Below, piece by piece: positions 33,324-43,071 of a stretch of 64,000 bases of DNA (its first letter is position 1; each line of letters starts with the position of its first letter). Below the pieces are notes generated by a model. The model had not been told where the DNA came from. It did not search any database and saw only the letters and a program-made list of their open reading frames with translations. Made by a program: the position numbers and the translations under genes. The stretch spans positions 620,001-684,000 of the forward strand of contig NZ_UTVH01000034.1 in assembly GCF_900585905.1 (NCBI RefSeq), written 5' to 3'. The DNA comes from Pseudomonas viridiflava. GTDB taxonomy: Bacteria; Pseudomonadota; Gammaproteobacteria; Pseudomonadales; Pseudomonadaceae.

Positions 33324-36230
33324 ATGAGTGTTCCGCCCTTGGCCCATGACCGTAGGCATTTGAATGATGTCAAAGATCCCGCTGCGGGGTCGAGCGCCAG
33401 CGTCGAATCCTGGTCGGTGGCGTATTCTGGCGGCGAGTCTGTCGCCGTCTTGCTCGCTGCAATCGAGGATTGCCTTGGCGAAGTGCCTTGGGCGGTGTAT
33501 GCCGTGGGTGACCCCATGCACCTGCTGGGGCATGGTCAGAGCCACATGCGCTGGTCAGTCAGTATCGCCAACGATCGTTTTGATGATTTCTGCCGCGAGC
33601 ATGCCTTGCAGCGCTGGGCAGCGGGCAAGGGTGAGGGCGTGCTGGCCTGGTTGCTGGCCCCGCACAGTGAAACCGATAACGTGGAACTGGCGCGCCTCGC
33701 CTTGCGCCTGGGCACGCGGTTGCAGACCGACGCCCTGGCCAGGGCCCAGGTGACCCAGCGCGTGCTCTACGAAATCACCTACCTCGCCAGCTCAACCCGC
33801 GATCGAGGTGCGTTTCTGGAAGGGGTCCATCGCCAGCTGGGCTCGCTGATCGACGCCGAAAACTTCTATCTCGCCCTGTACGACCCACGGGACGACAAGA
33901 TTACCTATCCCTATTATGTCGACATCACTGACTCCGAAGCCTTGCAGCCGGAAGCCTGCGAGTACCTGGACCGTGCGCGTCTGTCGATGACCGGTTACGT
34001 GCTGACCAGTGAGCAGCCGCTGTTCGTCAATGCCAGCGCAATCGAACGTGCACAGGCGCAGAAGCGCTTCTACTGCGTGGGTCACAAGCCTGAGTTCTGG
34101 ATGGGCGCGCCGTTGAAAAACGCGTCAGACGAAGTGTTCGGCATGCTGGCGATGCAGGTGTATGACGTGTCGCGGATGTACAGCGCCGAAGACCGCGCGC
34201 TGTTCCTGGTGGTCGTGCGTCACGTCGCCATGGCGCTGGACCGCATCCTGCATCGGGCCGATCTTGAGCGCACGGTGTTGCTGCGCACCCAGGAACTCTC
34301 AACCCTCAACAATGCGTTGCGCCAGCAGGTGGCCGAGCGCGAGCGAGCCGAGCATCTGCAGAGCGCGCTGTTTCAGATTGCCGAACTGTCGAGCCAGCCA
34401 GGCGACATGGCCGAGCTGTTTCACAGCCTGCATCTGATTCTGGGCGAGCTGCTGGTGGCGCTGAACTTCTATATCGCCCTGTTCGACAACGCGACAGGCG
34501 AGGTGACCTTTCCCTATTACGTTGACGAACACGAGGCACTACGCCCTAGCGCCCGTCGCGGCCAGCGCGGCCTCACCGAGTACGTGATCCGCCAGCGCCG
34601 GGCCTGCCTGATTGATCACGACGAAACCACGCGGCTGGAAGCCAGTGGCGAGATCGAAGCAATCGGGCGTGGCAGCAAGTCGTATTCCTGGCTGGGCATC
34701 CCCCTGTTCGACGGCGATGACGTGCGCGGCGTGCTGGTGGTGCAGAGCTATTCGCCGCTGGTGCGTTACTCGTCCCGCGATCAGGAGCTGCTGACCTTCG
34801 TGTCCCGCCACATTGATACGGCACTGTCACGGCGCAGTGCTGCCGAAGCGGTGCATACCGCCAATCTGCGGCTGGAAGCGCGGGTCCAGGATCGAACGCG
34901 TGAGCTCGATCATGCCAACGCCAAGCTGCAATACGAAAACTCCCACGATGCGTTGACCGGGCTGTCCAATCGCAGCCACCTGCAGCAGCGCTTGCACGCC
35001 GCCTGGCGTGAGTTTCATGGCAGCGGCAAGCAACTGGGCGTGATGTTCATCGATCTGGACCGTTTCAAACTGGTCAACGACAGCCTGGGGCACCATTTTG
35101 GCGATCAGCTGCTGATTCAGGCCGCCGACCGGTTGCGCGGCTGCATGCGCGAGGACGATTTGCTGGCGCGGCTGGGCGGCGACGAGTTTGCCGTGCTGGC
35201 TGCAGGATCGCCGCTGGAAGTGGTGATCGGCGTTGCCGAACGCATACTTGAAGCCTTCGACCTACCGTTTTTCATCGACGGCCATGCGGTGTTTTCTTCA
35301 TGCAGCATTGGCGTCGTGGGTGCCGACAGCCAGTTTCATGAGCAGCCGGCGGATTTATTGCGCGATGCAGACATCGCCATGTACCGGGTCAAGAACGGTG
35401 GACGTGACAGTTTCGCGGTGTTCAATCAGGAGCTGCGGCGCGAGGTGTCCGATCAGGTAGAGCGCGAAGGCGCCTTGCGCAACGCGCTGAAACGCACGGA
35501 TGAACTGGTGCCCTATTTCCAGCCGATCGTGTGCGTCAGTACCGGCAAGCTGCTGGCGCTGGAAGCGCTCATTCGCTGGCGTCAGCCGGATGGCCGTATC
35601 ATGGCTCCAGGCCAGTTCCTGCCTGCGCTGGAAGGGTTGCGGCTGATCGGCCGTCTCGACCAATACATGCTGCATTGCGTGGTGCAGATACTGGCGCATC
35701 CCGGCAACGAGCACTGGCCTATGGTGCACGTCAATTGCTCCAGCTACAGCATCACCCGCCCGGAATTCGCAGGCGAAGTGCTGGCGCTGCTGAGCCGCTA
35801 CAACGTTGCGCCGTCGCGGCTGTGCCTTGAGCTCACTGAAGGCGCGCTGGTTGCCGAACCGGAGCTGGCGCGGCAATCGATGAAGCAGCTGGCCGATGAA
35901 GGCATGTCGGTGGTGCTGGATGACTTCGGCGCCGGTTTCTCGTCCCTGAGCTACGTGCACCAGTATCACTTCAGTGGTTTGAAGATCGACAAGTCGTTCA
36001 CTCTGGAGTTGACCACCAGTGCCCGCAGCCGGGCGATCGTGCGCGCCATCGTGCGCATGGCTGAATCCCTGGACCTGACGGTGGTGGCCGAGGGCGTCGA
36101 GGATCAGGCGACACTGGAACTGCTGCGCAATATCGGCGCCGGGCACGCTCAGGGTTATCACTTCTCCGTGCCTTTGCCGGAAGATCAGCTCACCCGACAG
36201 AGCTGGTGGAGCGGCAACCAACCGTCATAA
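33324..36230 (+). CDS. GAF-GAF-GGDEF-EAL cyclic-di-GMP signalling protein
   Basis: 968 residues, soluble. Two GAF domains (about 155-310 and 349-504) joined by a coiled coil, then GGDEF (about 536-690) with intact active motif RLGGDEF near 617, and EAL (about 718-955) with intact LLALEALIRW near 745 and DDFGAGFSSL. Both catalytic halves look complete, so it may both make and break c-di-GMP, with the GAFs sensing a small ligand. The first 150 residues form an additional domain without recognised family. It stands alone, transcribed away from the DCC-family gene. Confidence 0.93.
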   Translation: MSVPPLAHDRRHLNDVKDPAAGSSASVESWSVAYSGGESVAVLLAAIEDCLGEVPWAVYAVGDPMHLLGHGQSHMRWSVSIANDRFDDFCREHALQRWAAGKGEGVLAWLLAPHSETDNVELARLALRLGTRLQTDALARAQVTQRVLYEITYLASSTRDRGAFLEGVHRQLGSLIDAENFYLALYDPRDDKITYPYYVDITDSEALQPEACEYLDRARLSMTGYVLTSEQPLFVNASAIERAQAQKRFYCVGHKPEFWMGAPLKNASDEVFGMLAMQVYDVSRMYSAEDRALFLVVVRHVAMALDRILHRADLERTVLLRTQELSTLNNALRQQVAERERAEHLQSALFQIAELSSQPGDMAELFHSLHLILGELLVALNFYIALFDNATGEVTFPYYVDEHEALRPSARRGQRGLTEYVIRQRRACLIDHDETTRLEASGEIEAIGRGSKSYSWLGIPLFDGDDVRGVLVVQSYSPLVRYSSRDQELLTFVSRHIDTALSRRSAAEAVHTANLRLEARVQDRTRELDHANAKLQYENSHDALTGLSNRSHLQQRLHAAWREFHGSGKQLGVMFIDLDRFKLVNDSLGHHFGDQLLIQAADRLRGCMREDDLLARLGGDEFAVLAAGSPLEVVIGVAERILEAFDLPFFIDGHAVFSSCSIGVVGADSQFHEQPADLLRDADIAMYRVKNGGRDSFAVFNQELRREVSDQVEREGALRNALKRTDELVPYFQPIVCVSTGKLLALEALIRWRQPDGRIMAPGQFLPALEGLRLIGRLDQYMLHCVVQILAHPGNEHWPMVHVNCSSYSITRPEFAGEVLALLSRYNVAPSRLCLELTEGALVAEPELARQSMKQLADEGMSVVLDDFGAGFSSLSYVHQYHFSGLKIDKSFTLELTTSARSRAIVRAIVRMAESLDLTVVAEGVEDQATLELLRNIGAGHAQGYHFSVPLPEDQLTRQSWWSGNQPS

Positions 36231-36375
36231 ACGGCGCTGGATTGCCGCCATTCCTGAGGTTGCACGCCGCAGCCTTCGGCGCGAGGGCTCTGGCGCGCAG
36301 GTTCTTATCCTGCCTGGCGCCTGGCACCAGTCTTGCTTGGGTAGACGGGTAATCTATCGTCTCAGGAGGTGATCA

Positions 36376-36921
36376 ATGAATTTCGCCGGTATCGGGGCGC
36401 TGCACAGTCTGGTCTCCCAGGTGGTGTCGCGCAAATCCCCGGACGACGTCGCCACAGATGCTTTCACGGTACCGGTCAATGCGCCGGGCACTGTGCCAGC
36501 TGTGGAGAGCGTCACGCAAAAAAACGCGGGCCAGCAGAGCTCGGGCTTCGAAGAGGCCTTAGCCAAAACGCTGTTCAATCTGAAGACCTCTGCGCAGCCC
36601 GTTGAGGGGCAGGCCCCGTTCATGGCTGCGGCCAACGACAGTAACCTGGCGGCCAGTGATTCGGCACTGATCAGCCAGACCGCCGTCGAGTCTGAGTTCA
36701 GTTCCACTCAGCAGCAGTTCATGGACTTTCAGAACCAGACCCCTGCCGAACGCATGCGTGAACAGCTGACGGGTGTCAGCAAAGAGGAATATGAAGCGTT
36801 GTCGCCCGAGCAGAAACTCGACGTCGACAACAAGCTGCAGGCCGCTCTGAAACAACAGCAGCAGGAATCCACCGCTGACGTGAACGGCAAGATTCTGGCG
36901 GCCAGGCTGGCGCTGGTTTAG
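36376..36921 (+). CDS. Hypothetical protein (181 aa)
   Basis: ATG at 36376 with a strong AGGAGGTG. Rich in Gln, Ser and Ala, without signal peptide or membrane helix, largely disordered in the first 110 residues and helical after (TPAERMREQLTGVSKEEYEALSPEQKLDVDNKLQAALKQQQQES). The EYEALSPEQKL... segment resembles small linker helices of flagellar or secreted proteins, but no family is recognised. An 8-bp hairpin follows at 36939-36960 without T-run. Confidence 0.7.
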   Translation: MNFAGIGALHSLVSQVVSRKSPDDVATDAFTVPVNAPGTVPAVESVTQKNAGQQSSGFEEALAKTLFNLKTSAQPVEGQAPFMAAANDSNLAASDSALISQTAVESEFSSTQQQFMDFQNQTPAERMREQLTGVSKEEYEALSPEQKLDVDNKLQAALKQQQQESTADVNGKILAARLALV

Positions 36922-36995
36922 CACCTGTCCTTGAGCGACCTGGCTGCCGAAACAGCCAGGGTCGCCTCACTCTCCATCACGCCCGCGGGTGCGAT

Positions 36996-37937
36996 CTAAT
37001 TGCCTACCTGATGCCGATACGGCAGATCCGGGCCAGTCCGGGTGCAGGTAACCGCCGCCGCCCTGATTGCGAAGTCGAGCATTTCTGCCAGGGTTTCCTT
37101 GCGCAGCGTCGGCAGGCTGAGCGGATCGTCCAGCTGGCGTTCGGTGAGGAAGGTGATCAGTGCCGCCTGGAAGGTATCGCCGGCACCCACGGTGTCGGCG
37201 GTTTCAACGGCAACGGCGGGCGCAGACCATCTGCCATGCTGACGAGTGAAAATGGTCGCGCCGGCTCGGCCCCGGGTCAGCACCACCAGTTGACAGCGTT
37301 TGCCCAGCCAGCTTTGCGCAACGGCCTCTGGCGACTGCGTCGGATAGAGCAGCCCCAGATCCTCATCGCTGACTTTGATGATGTGGGCATGCTCGGCAAA
37401 CGCCGTGATCTGCTCGCGCCAGCGGTCGACGTCCGGCGCCGGGTTGAGTCGCACGTTGGGATCCAGAGTGATCAGACGCCGCCCGCTTTCCCGGGCTACC
37501 AGCGCCAGCAGGGTATCGGCAATGGGCTGCACCACCAGCGAAAACGAGCCGACATGAATGCCGCGCACGCCCTCATCCAGCTCAGGCAGATGCTCCAGGC
37601 GCAACTGGCGGTCTGCGCAGCCGTCGCCCCTGAAGCTGTAGTGAGGTGAGCCGTCGGCGCCAACTGCGACCATCGCCAGTGTCGTCGGGGCCTCGAAGTC
37701 ATGGAGAAAATCAGCTCGCACCCCCTCGGCATCAAGCACGCTGCGCAGGCGGCGTCCCAGGTAGTCCGTGGACAGCCCGGCAAGGAAGCCCGCGTCCACG
37801 CCCAGACGTCGCAGGCCTACTGCCACGTTGAATGGCGAGCCCCCGGCGATGGCCTGAAAGCCCAGCGTGCTGGCCTTGCCTTGAGTATCGGGTTGACTGA
37901 AAAAATCGAATAGCGCTTCACCACAGACCAGAAACAT
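36996..37937 (-). CDS. mtlZ: Fructokinase (PfkB family), last gene of the mtl operon
   Basis: 313 residues. PfkB/ribokinase fold: GGSPFNVAVGLRRLGVDAGFLAGLS (substrate site) and the catalytic motif DTVGAGDTFQAAL with the base Asp. It would phosphorylate fructose made by mannitol dehydrogenase to fructose-6-phosphate. Position as the last gene in mtlEFGKDYZ order matches the P. fluorescens mannitol operon. 33 bases separate it from mtlY. Confidence 0.92.
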   Translation of the reverse strand: MFLVCGEALFDFFSQPDTQGKASTLGFQAIAGGSPFNVAVGLRRLGVDAGFLAGLSTDYLGRRLRSVLDAEGVRADFLHDFEAPTTLAMVAVGADGSPHYSFRGDGCADRQLRLEHLPELDEGVRGIHVGSFSLVVQPIADTLLALVARESGRRLITLDPNVRLNPAPDVDRWREQITAFAEHAHIIKVSDEDLGLLYPTQSPEAVAQSWLGKRCQLVVLTRGRAGATIFTRQHGRWSAPAVAVETADTVGAGDTFQAALITFLTERQLDDPLSLPTLRKETLAEMLDFAIRAAAVTCTRTGPDLPYRHQVGN

Positions 37938-37970
37938 AAAGGCTCCCTAATTGAATTGACGCCTGCAAGC

Positions 37971-39446
37971 TTAGGCCAGCTGGCTGCGGTATCGCTGATA
38001 AACACTGTGATACGCCGCGACACTGTGCGCCTCTGGGCGAGTTGCACTGTCGGCGTCGAGGCTGACGCAGCGGGCGCAGAGGCTTTCAAGCGTCTCTGCA
38101 TGCGCCCCGCGTTGCGCATGGCACCATGCCGCCTGAATGGCCGCGCCCAGCGCTGGCGCTTCGGTGTGCTCGGTGCAGATCACCGGGGTGTTCATGATGT
38201 CCGCCACCATCTGGCGCCACACCGGGCTCTTCGCACCGCCACCAATCAGGCGGATTTGCGCTGCCTCGATGCCACTTTCGCGCAACAGGTCAAGGCCATA
38301 GCGCAGGCCAAAGGTAACGCCTTCGACCACTGCCCGGCACAGATTGGCCTGGCTCAGGTTGGTGGCATCAAGGCCCAGGATGCTGCCGGTGGCGTGGGGC
38401 AGGGCGGGCACACGCTCACCATTGAGAAATGGCAGCATAGAGACGCCCTGCGCGCCGATGGGCGCTGAACTGACGGCGGCGTTGAAGGCGGCCAGATCGA
38501 GGCCGAACAATTCGCGAATAGCGCTGGTGGCGTTGGTCAGATTCATGGTGCAGATGAGCGGCAGCCAGCCCCCGGACGACGAACAGAAGGCCGCCACCGA
38601 CGGCTGCTCACTGATTGGCGGGTGTTCGGCGAAGGCGTAGACCGTGCCGGAAGAACCCAGGCTCATGGTGATCGCGCCCGGGCGTATATTGCCGGTGCCG
38701 ATGGCGCCCATCATGTTGTCGCCACCACCGCTGGACACCTGCGCGCGCGGGTTGATGCCCAGACGCTGCGCCACGGCCCCGAGGATTTCGCCCACCGGCT
38801 GACTGGCTTCGATCAACTCCGGCAGCGCCCGGCACAGGCGCCCGCTGGCGTCGATATGCTGCAGCAGCTCAAGATCCCAGCCGCGTCGGCGAATATCGAA
38901 GTAACCAGTGCCCGAGGCATCGCCGTACTCACTGCAACAGCGCCCGGTCAGCCAGTAATTGAGGTAGTCATGGGGCAGCAGGATCTTGTCGATACGCTGG
39001 AAAATCTGAGGGTGCTGCTCCAGCGTCCATAACAGCTTGGACACCGTGTAGCCAGGCGCGATGGCCACGCCCAGGCGTTGCACCGAGCCGCTTTCGCCGC
39101 CCAGCCAGGCCAGCAGGCGATCGTTTTCCGCGCTGGTTTCGGTATCACACCAGAGCTTGGCCGGGCGCAATACCGCGCCTTGGTCATCGAGCAGCACCAG
39201 GCCGTGCTGCTGACCCGAGACGCCGATGCCAAGAATCTGCTCGCCATCAATGCCAGCCTCGGCGATGGCGCCGGCAATGGCCTGCTCGGCGGCGCTGATC
39301 CATTGCGCCACATCCTGTTCACGCCGGCCATTGGCGGCGCTGATCAGGCTGTGGCTGGCCGCGCCCTGACCGAGTACTGCGCCGCTGACCGCGTCCAGGA
39401 CAATGGCTTTGGTGCCTTGGGTGCCACAATCGATTCCGAGAAACAT
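37971..39446 (-). CDS. mtlY: Xylulokinase (FGGY family)
   Basis: 491 residues. FGGY kinase: FLGIDCGTQGTKAIVLD (phosphate loop), GISGQQHGLVLLD, and SSGGGDNMMGAIGTG and LIGGGAKSPVWRQMVADI (ATP site). It phosphorylates D-xylulose, the product of arabitol oxidation, so the operon can handle arabitol as well as mannitol and sorbitol. It begins 8 bases after the mtlD stop. Confidence 0.93.
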   Translation of the reverse strand: MFLGIDCGTQGTKAIVLDAVSGAVLGQGAASHSLISAANGRREQDVAQWISAAEQAIAGAIAEAGIDGEQILGIGVSGQQHGLVLLDDQGAVLRPAKLWCDTETSAENDRLLAWLGGESGSVQRLGVAIAPGYTVSKLLWTLEQHPQIFQRIDKILLPHDYLNYWLTGRCCSEYGDASGTGYFDIRRRGWDLELLQHIDASGRLCRALPELIEASQPVGEILGAVAQRLGINPRAQVSSGGGDNMMGAIGTGNIRPGAITMSLGSSGTVYAFAEHPPISEQPSVAAFCSSSGGWLPLICTMNLTNATSAIRELFGLDLAAFNAAVSSAPIGAQGVSMLPFLNGERVPALPHATGSILGLDATNLSQANLCRAVVEGVTFGLRYGLDLLRESGIEAAQIRLIGGGAKSPVWRQMVADIMNTPVICTEHTEAPALGAAIQAAWCHAQRGAHAETLESLCARCVSLDADSATRPEAHSVAAYHSVYQRYRSQLA

Positions 39447-39454
39447 CAGCCACC

Positions 39455-40939
39455 TCAGCCGTGGTTTGCCAACAGGTTTTCCAGCGTTTGACTGACGCCC
39501 AGCTGTTTGAGGCTGTTGAGGTTGCTTTCAAACGCTGCCACGAACTCGGCAGATTGCGGGATGGCCGCACCAAAGATCTCTTCTACCGCGAGCAGACGCT
39601 GGGTCACCAGCACATCATCGGCGACCAGGCCTTTGCAGAAGTCAGCCCGGGGATCGACGATCTTGTACGCCACGCCGTTTTCCCCTTCGCTGCGCTGCAG
39701 GTAGAGCGCCCAGGCGGCGACCACCAGCGCGGCGCGCTGCAGGTTGCCTTGATCGAGGATCAGCCGGTTGAGGGTGGGCACCGTGAACTTGGGGAATTTC
39801 GACGAACCGTCGGAGCACACGCGCTCCAGTTGATCGGCGATGGCCTGATTGGAAAAGCGCTCGATCAGCGTGTCCTTGTAGCCTTCCAGGTCAATGCCGG
39901 GTACCGACGCCAGCTGTGGCGTGACATCCAGGTCCATGTAGCTGCGGATGTAACTGACAAAAAGCGGGTCGTTCATGGTCTCGTGAACGAAGCGATAGCC
40001 CTTCAGTGCACCCAGATACGTCAGCGCCAGATGACTGCCATTGAGCAGCTTGATCTTCATTTCTTCGTAGGGCGTGACGTCATCGGTGAACTGCACGCCG
40101 ACGTTTTCCCAGGCCGGGCGACCGTTGACGAATTTGTCTTCCAGCACCCATTGCACGAAGGGCTCGCAGACCACCGGCCAGGCGTCGTCGATGCCTTTCT
40201 CGTCGGCCAGCTTGAGGCGGTGGGCCGCGCTGGTCATCGGCGTGATGCGGTCGACCATGGCGTTGGGGAAGCTGACCTGCTCGGCGATCCAGTCGTGCAG
40301 CCCGCTGTCGCCCAGCGCCGCGAATGCCAGCAACGCCTTGCGCGCCACGGCGCCATTGTGCGGCAGGTTATCGCAGGACATCACAGTGAAGGCGGGCGTG
40401 CCTGCTTCACGGCGTCGTGCCAATGCGGCGCAGAGCAGACCGAAGACCGTGCGTGGCGCCTGCGGGTAGGCCAGATCGTGTTGAATCTGCGGCAGATGAG
40501 CCATGAACTGGCCGTTGCTGTCGTCGATGCAGTAGCCGCCTTCGGTGATCGTCAGCGACACGACGCGAATGTCCGCGCTGGCCAGCTTGTCGATGACCGC
40601 CTGGATATCGTCCTCGGCCAGCAACATGTGGCTGATCGAGCCGATGATGCGGGTTTCGGTGTCGTCGGTGTCGCCCAGCTCATAGAGCGTGTAGAGGTAG
40701 TCCTGGCCTGCCAGTGCGTCGCGCACGCCGCGATCTTCGGGGCGCAGACCGATGCCGCAGATGCTCCAGTCGAGGCCTTCGCCCTGATTCATCAGCGCGT
40801 CGGTGTAAAACGCCTGATGCGCGCGATGGAAACCGCCGACGCCGATGTGCGCGATGCCCTGGCGGGTAGTGGCTGTGGTGTAGGCAGGCAGCTCAATGCC
40901 TGCGCCCAGTTGCGACAGATTGTGCTGATTGAGTTTCAT
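39455..40939 (-). CDS. mtlD: Mannitol (polyol) 2-dehydrogenase
   Basis: 494 residues, long-chain secondary alcohol dehydrogenase. NAD site near residues 28-40 (GIAHIGVGGFHRAHQAFY) and catalytic signature K-x4-N-x2-H in KIKLLNGSHLALTYLGALKGY. It oxidises mannitol to fructose (and, in pseudomonads, sorbitol and arabitol too), using NAD+. ATG at 40939 follows GGAGAAGAG; 18 bases after the ABC ATPase gene. Confidence 0.95.
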   Translation of the reverse strand: MKLNQHNLSQLGAGIELPAYTTATTRQGIAHIGVGGFHRAHQAFYTDALMNQGEGLDWSICGIGLRPEDRGVRDALAGQDYLYTLYELGDTDDTETRIIGSISHMLLAEDDIQAVIDKLASADIRVVSLTITEGGYCIDDSNGQFMAHLPQIQHDLAYPQAPRTVFGLLCAALARRREAGTPAFTVMSCDNLPHNGAVARKALLAFAALGDSGLHDWIAEQVSFPNAMVDRITPMTSAAHRLKLADEKGIDDAWPVVCEPFVQWVLEDKFVNGRPAWENVGVQFTDDVTPYEEMKIKLLNGSHLALTYLGALKGYRFVHETMNDPLFVSYIRSYMDLDVTPQLASVPGIDLEGYKDTLIERFSNQAIADQLERVCSDGSSKFPKFTVPTLNRLILDQGNLQRAALVVAAWALYLQRSEGENGVAYKIVDPRADFCKGLVADDVLVTQRLLAVEEIFGAAIPQSAEFVAAFESNLNSLKQLGVSQTLENLLANHG

Positions 40940-40957
40940 GGCACTCTTCTCCGAGAC

Positions 40958-42061
40958 TTAAGCGACGGCTTGCAGGGCGCTGGCGATAACCAGGCCCTGG
41001 GCGTCGAACAGATGACAATGGGCGCTGTCGAGGTGCAGATTCAAGGTCTCGCCGTACTGGCTGGCCAGGTCGCCGCGAATACGCATGGTCAGCGACTCGC
41101 CCGCGCGGGTGCGCACATGGCAATAGGTGTCGCTGCCCAGGCGCTCACTGACGTCAGCGATCACCTGCATCTGGCAATCACCCTCGCGAGCCAGATTCAG
41201 ATGCTCGGGACGAATGCCCAGAGTGACCGGATCGCCGACGCTCTGCTGCGCGTTGGTAAAGGGCAGCTTGATGGTGGTGCCGGCGTCCAGGGTGACTTCG
41301 CAGCCGTCCGAGTCAACCCGGCTGACCTTGCCTTTGAGAAAGCCCATTTTCGGGGTGCCGAGGAATCCGGCGACGAACAGATTGGCCGGGTGGTGGTACA
41401 GCTCAAGCGGCGAGCCCACCTGCTCGACCTTGCCGCCATTGAGCACCACCACCTTGTCGGCAAGGGTCATGGCTTCGACCTGATCGTGGGTGACGTAGAT
41501 CATCGTCGCCTGCAGCTCTTTATGCAGCCGCGACAGTTCCAGCCGGGTTTGCACCCGCAGGGCTGCATCGAGGTTGGACAGCGGTTCATCGAACAGGAAG
41601 ATTTTCGGGTTGCGCACGATGGCGCGGCCGATGGCGACGCGCTGACGCTGCCCGCCCGAGAGCTGTTTCGGCTTGCGTTCCAGCAGCGGCCCGAGTTCAA
41701 GGATGCGTGCGGCTTCGTCGACTTTCTTCTTGATCTCGGCTTTATCGCCGCCCGCCAGATCGAGGGCGAACGACAGGTTTTTGCCCACGGTCATGTGCGG
41801 ATACAACGCATAGGTCTGAAACACCATGGCCAGATCACGCTTGGCCGGGGTCACCTGGGTGATGTCACGGCCATCGAGTTCAATGGTGCCGGACGTCACA
41901 TCTTCAAGCCCGGCGATCAGCCGCAGCAGGGTGGATTTGCCACACCCCGACGGGCCGACAAAGACCACGAATTCACGATCCTTGACGTCCAGATCGATGC
42001 CTTTGATGATCTGGTGGCCGTCAAAGCCCTTCTGCAGGTTTCTGATGCTGAGGTTAGCCAT
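40958..42061 (-). CDS. mtlK: ABC transporter ATPase for polyols
   Basis: 367 residues of the UgpC/MalK group. Walker [10 protein letters not shown], signature LSGGQRQRV, Walker [14 protein letters not shown]-loop YVTHD; the C-terminal TOBE/OB regulatory domain starts near residue 240. It powers uptake through MtlF/MtlG with binding protein MtlE. 166 bases containing a REP element pair separate it from mtlG. Confidence 0.95.
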   Translation of the reverse strand: MANLSIRNLQKGFDGHQIIKGIDLDVKDREFVVFVGPSGCGKSTLLRLIAGLEDVTSGTIELDGRDITQVTPAKRDLAMVFQTYALYPHMTVGKNLSFALDLAGGDKAEIKKKVDEAARILELGPLLERKPKQLSGGQRQRVAIGRAIVRNPKIFLFDEPLSNLDAALRVQTRLELSRLHKELQATMIYVTHDQVEAMTLADKVVVLNGGKVEQVGSPLELYHHPANLFVAGFLGTPKMGFLKGKVSRVDSDGCEVTLDAGTTIKLPFTNAQQSVGDPVTLGIRPEHLNLAREGDCQMQVIADVSERLGSDTYCHVRTRAGESLTMRIRGDLASQYGETLNLHLDSAHCHLFDAQGLVIASALQAVA

Positions 42062-42114
42062 GATGGCCTCCGTTCTTGTTCTTCGAATGTTCAGAAATGG
42101 TTCAAAACGACGCC

Positions 42115-42206
42115 CCTGTAGGAGCGCACGAGCATGGCGACGCCGCGATGGCGGTGTATCAGGCAGGCCGCTATCGCGGCCTCGCGGTGCTCGGACGCTC
42201 CTAAAG
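42115..42206. repeat. REP element pair (REPIN-like)
   Basis: Outer arms CTGTAGGAGCG and CGCTCCTA flank an inner inverted pair (GACGCCGCGATGGCGG / CCGCTATCGCGGC). The right unit shares CCTCGCGGTGCTCG-x-x-x-CTCCTA with the REP units at 46876-47000. It lies between mtlG and mtlK and could shift mRNA stability within the operon. Confidence 0.75.
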
Positions 42207-42227
42207 GTAAAGGGTCTTCTGGATTAA

Positions 42228-43061
42228 TCATTTGACAGCGCCGAACGACAGGCCGCGCACCAGTTGCTTCTGGCTGATCCAGCCAAAGATCAGGATCGGC
42301 GCGCAGGCCAGGGTCGAGACCGCCGACAACTTGGCCCAGAACAGCCCTTCAGGGCTTGAGTAAGAGGCGATCAGTGCGGTCAACGGCGCAGCATTGGACG
42401 AGGTCAGGTTGAGCGACCAGAACGCTTCGTTCCAGCACAGGATCAGCGACAGCAACGCGGTGGAGGCCAGGCCGCCTTTGCAGATCGGGATCAGCACCTT
42501 GAAGATTTCCTGTCGGGTACTGGCGCCGTCCAGACGCGACGCCTCAAGGATTTCGCCGGGAATGTCCTTGAAGTAGGTGTAAATCATCCACACCACGATG
42601 GGCAGGTTGATCAGGGTGTAAATCACGATCAGGGCGATGCGCGAATCCAGCAGACCGAATGACTTGGCCAGCAGGTAAATCGGCATCAGCACGCCCACCG
42701 GCGGCAGCATCTTGGTGGAGAGCATCCACAGCAACGTGCTCTTGGTCCGTTTGGTCTCGAAGAACGCCATGGAGTAGGCCGCCGGGACCGCGATCAGCAT
42801 GCACAGCAGGGTGGCGCTGAAGGAGATCAGTACCGAGTTCCAGGCAAAGTGAAAGTAGTCACTGCGTTCCTGGATGTGCAGGTAGTTTTCCAGCGTCGGG
42901 GTGAAGATGAACTGTGGCGGCGTGGCGAACGCATCGATTTCGGTTTTGAAGCTGGTCAGCACCATCCAGAAAATCGGGAAGAAGATCAGTGCTGCGATCA
43001 GCCAGCAAAGGGTGCCCAGCAGCACACTTTGCACGCGTCGGGATTGTTTGAGCGTCATCAT
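42228..43061 (-). CDS. mtlG: ABC transporter permease for polyols (MalG-like)
   Basis: 277 residues, six membrane helices, with the EAA loop EASRLDGASTRQEIFKVLIPICKGG that contacts the ATPase. The ATG at 43061, nine bases after GAGGG and ten bases after the mtlF stop, is preferred to the upstream ATG at 43100, which would overlap mtlF and lacks a ribosome site. Confidence 0.93.
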   Translation of the reverse strand: MMTLKQSRRVQSVLLGTLCWLIAALIFFPIFWMVLTSFKTEIDAFATPPQFIFTPTLENYLHIQERSDYFHFAWNSVLISFSATLLCMLIAVPAAYSMAFFETKRTKSTLLWMLSTKMLPPVGVLMPIYLLAKSFGLLDSRIALIVIYTLINLPIVVWMIYTYFKDIPGEILEASRLDGASTRQEIFKVLIPICKGGLASTALLSLILCWNEAFWSLNLTSSNAAPLTALIASYSSPEGLFWAKLSAVSTLACAPILIFGWISQKQLVRGLSFGAVK

Positions 43062-43071
43062 GGGGCGGCCC

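Noticed and set aside
35355..36221. 288-residue minus-strand frame
   Set aside because: Antisense to the EAL domain; His/Gln/Arg-rich shadow composition.
39461..42121. 886-residue open frame on the plus strand
   Set aside because: Exactly antisense to mtlD and mtlK, which have intact catalytic motifs; open only because of the high GC content of the third codon positions.
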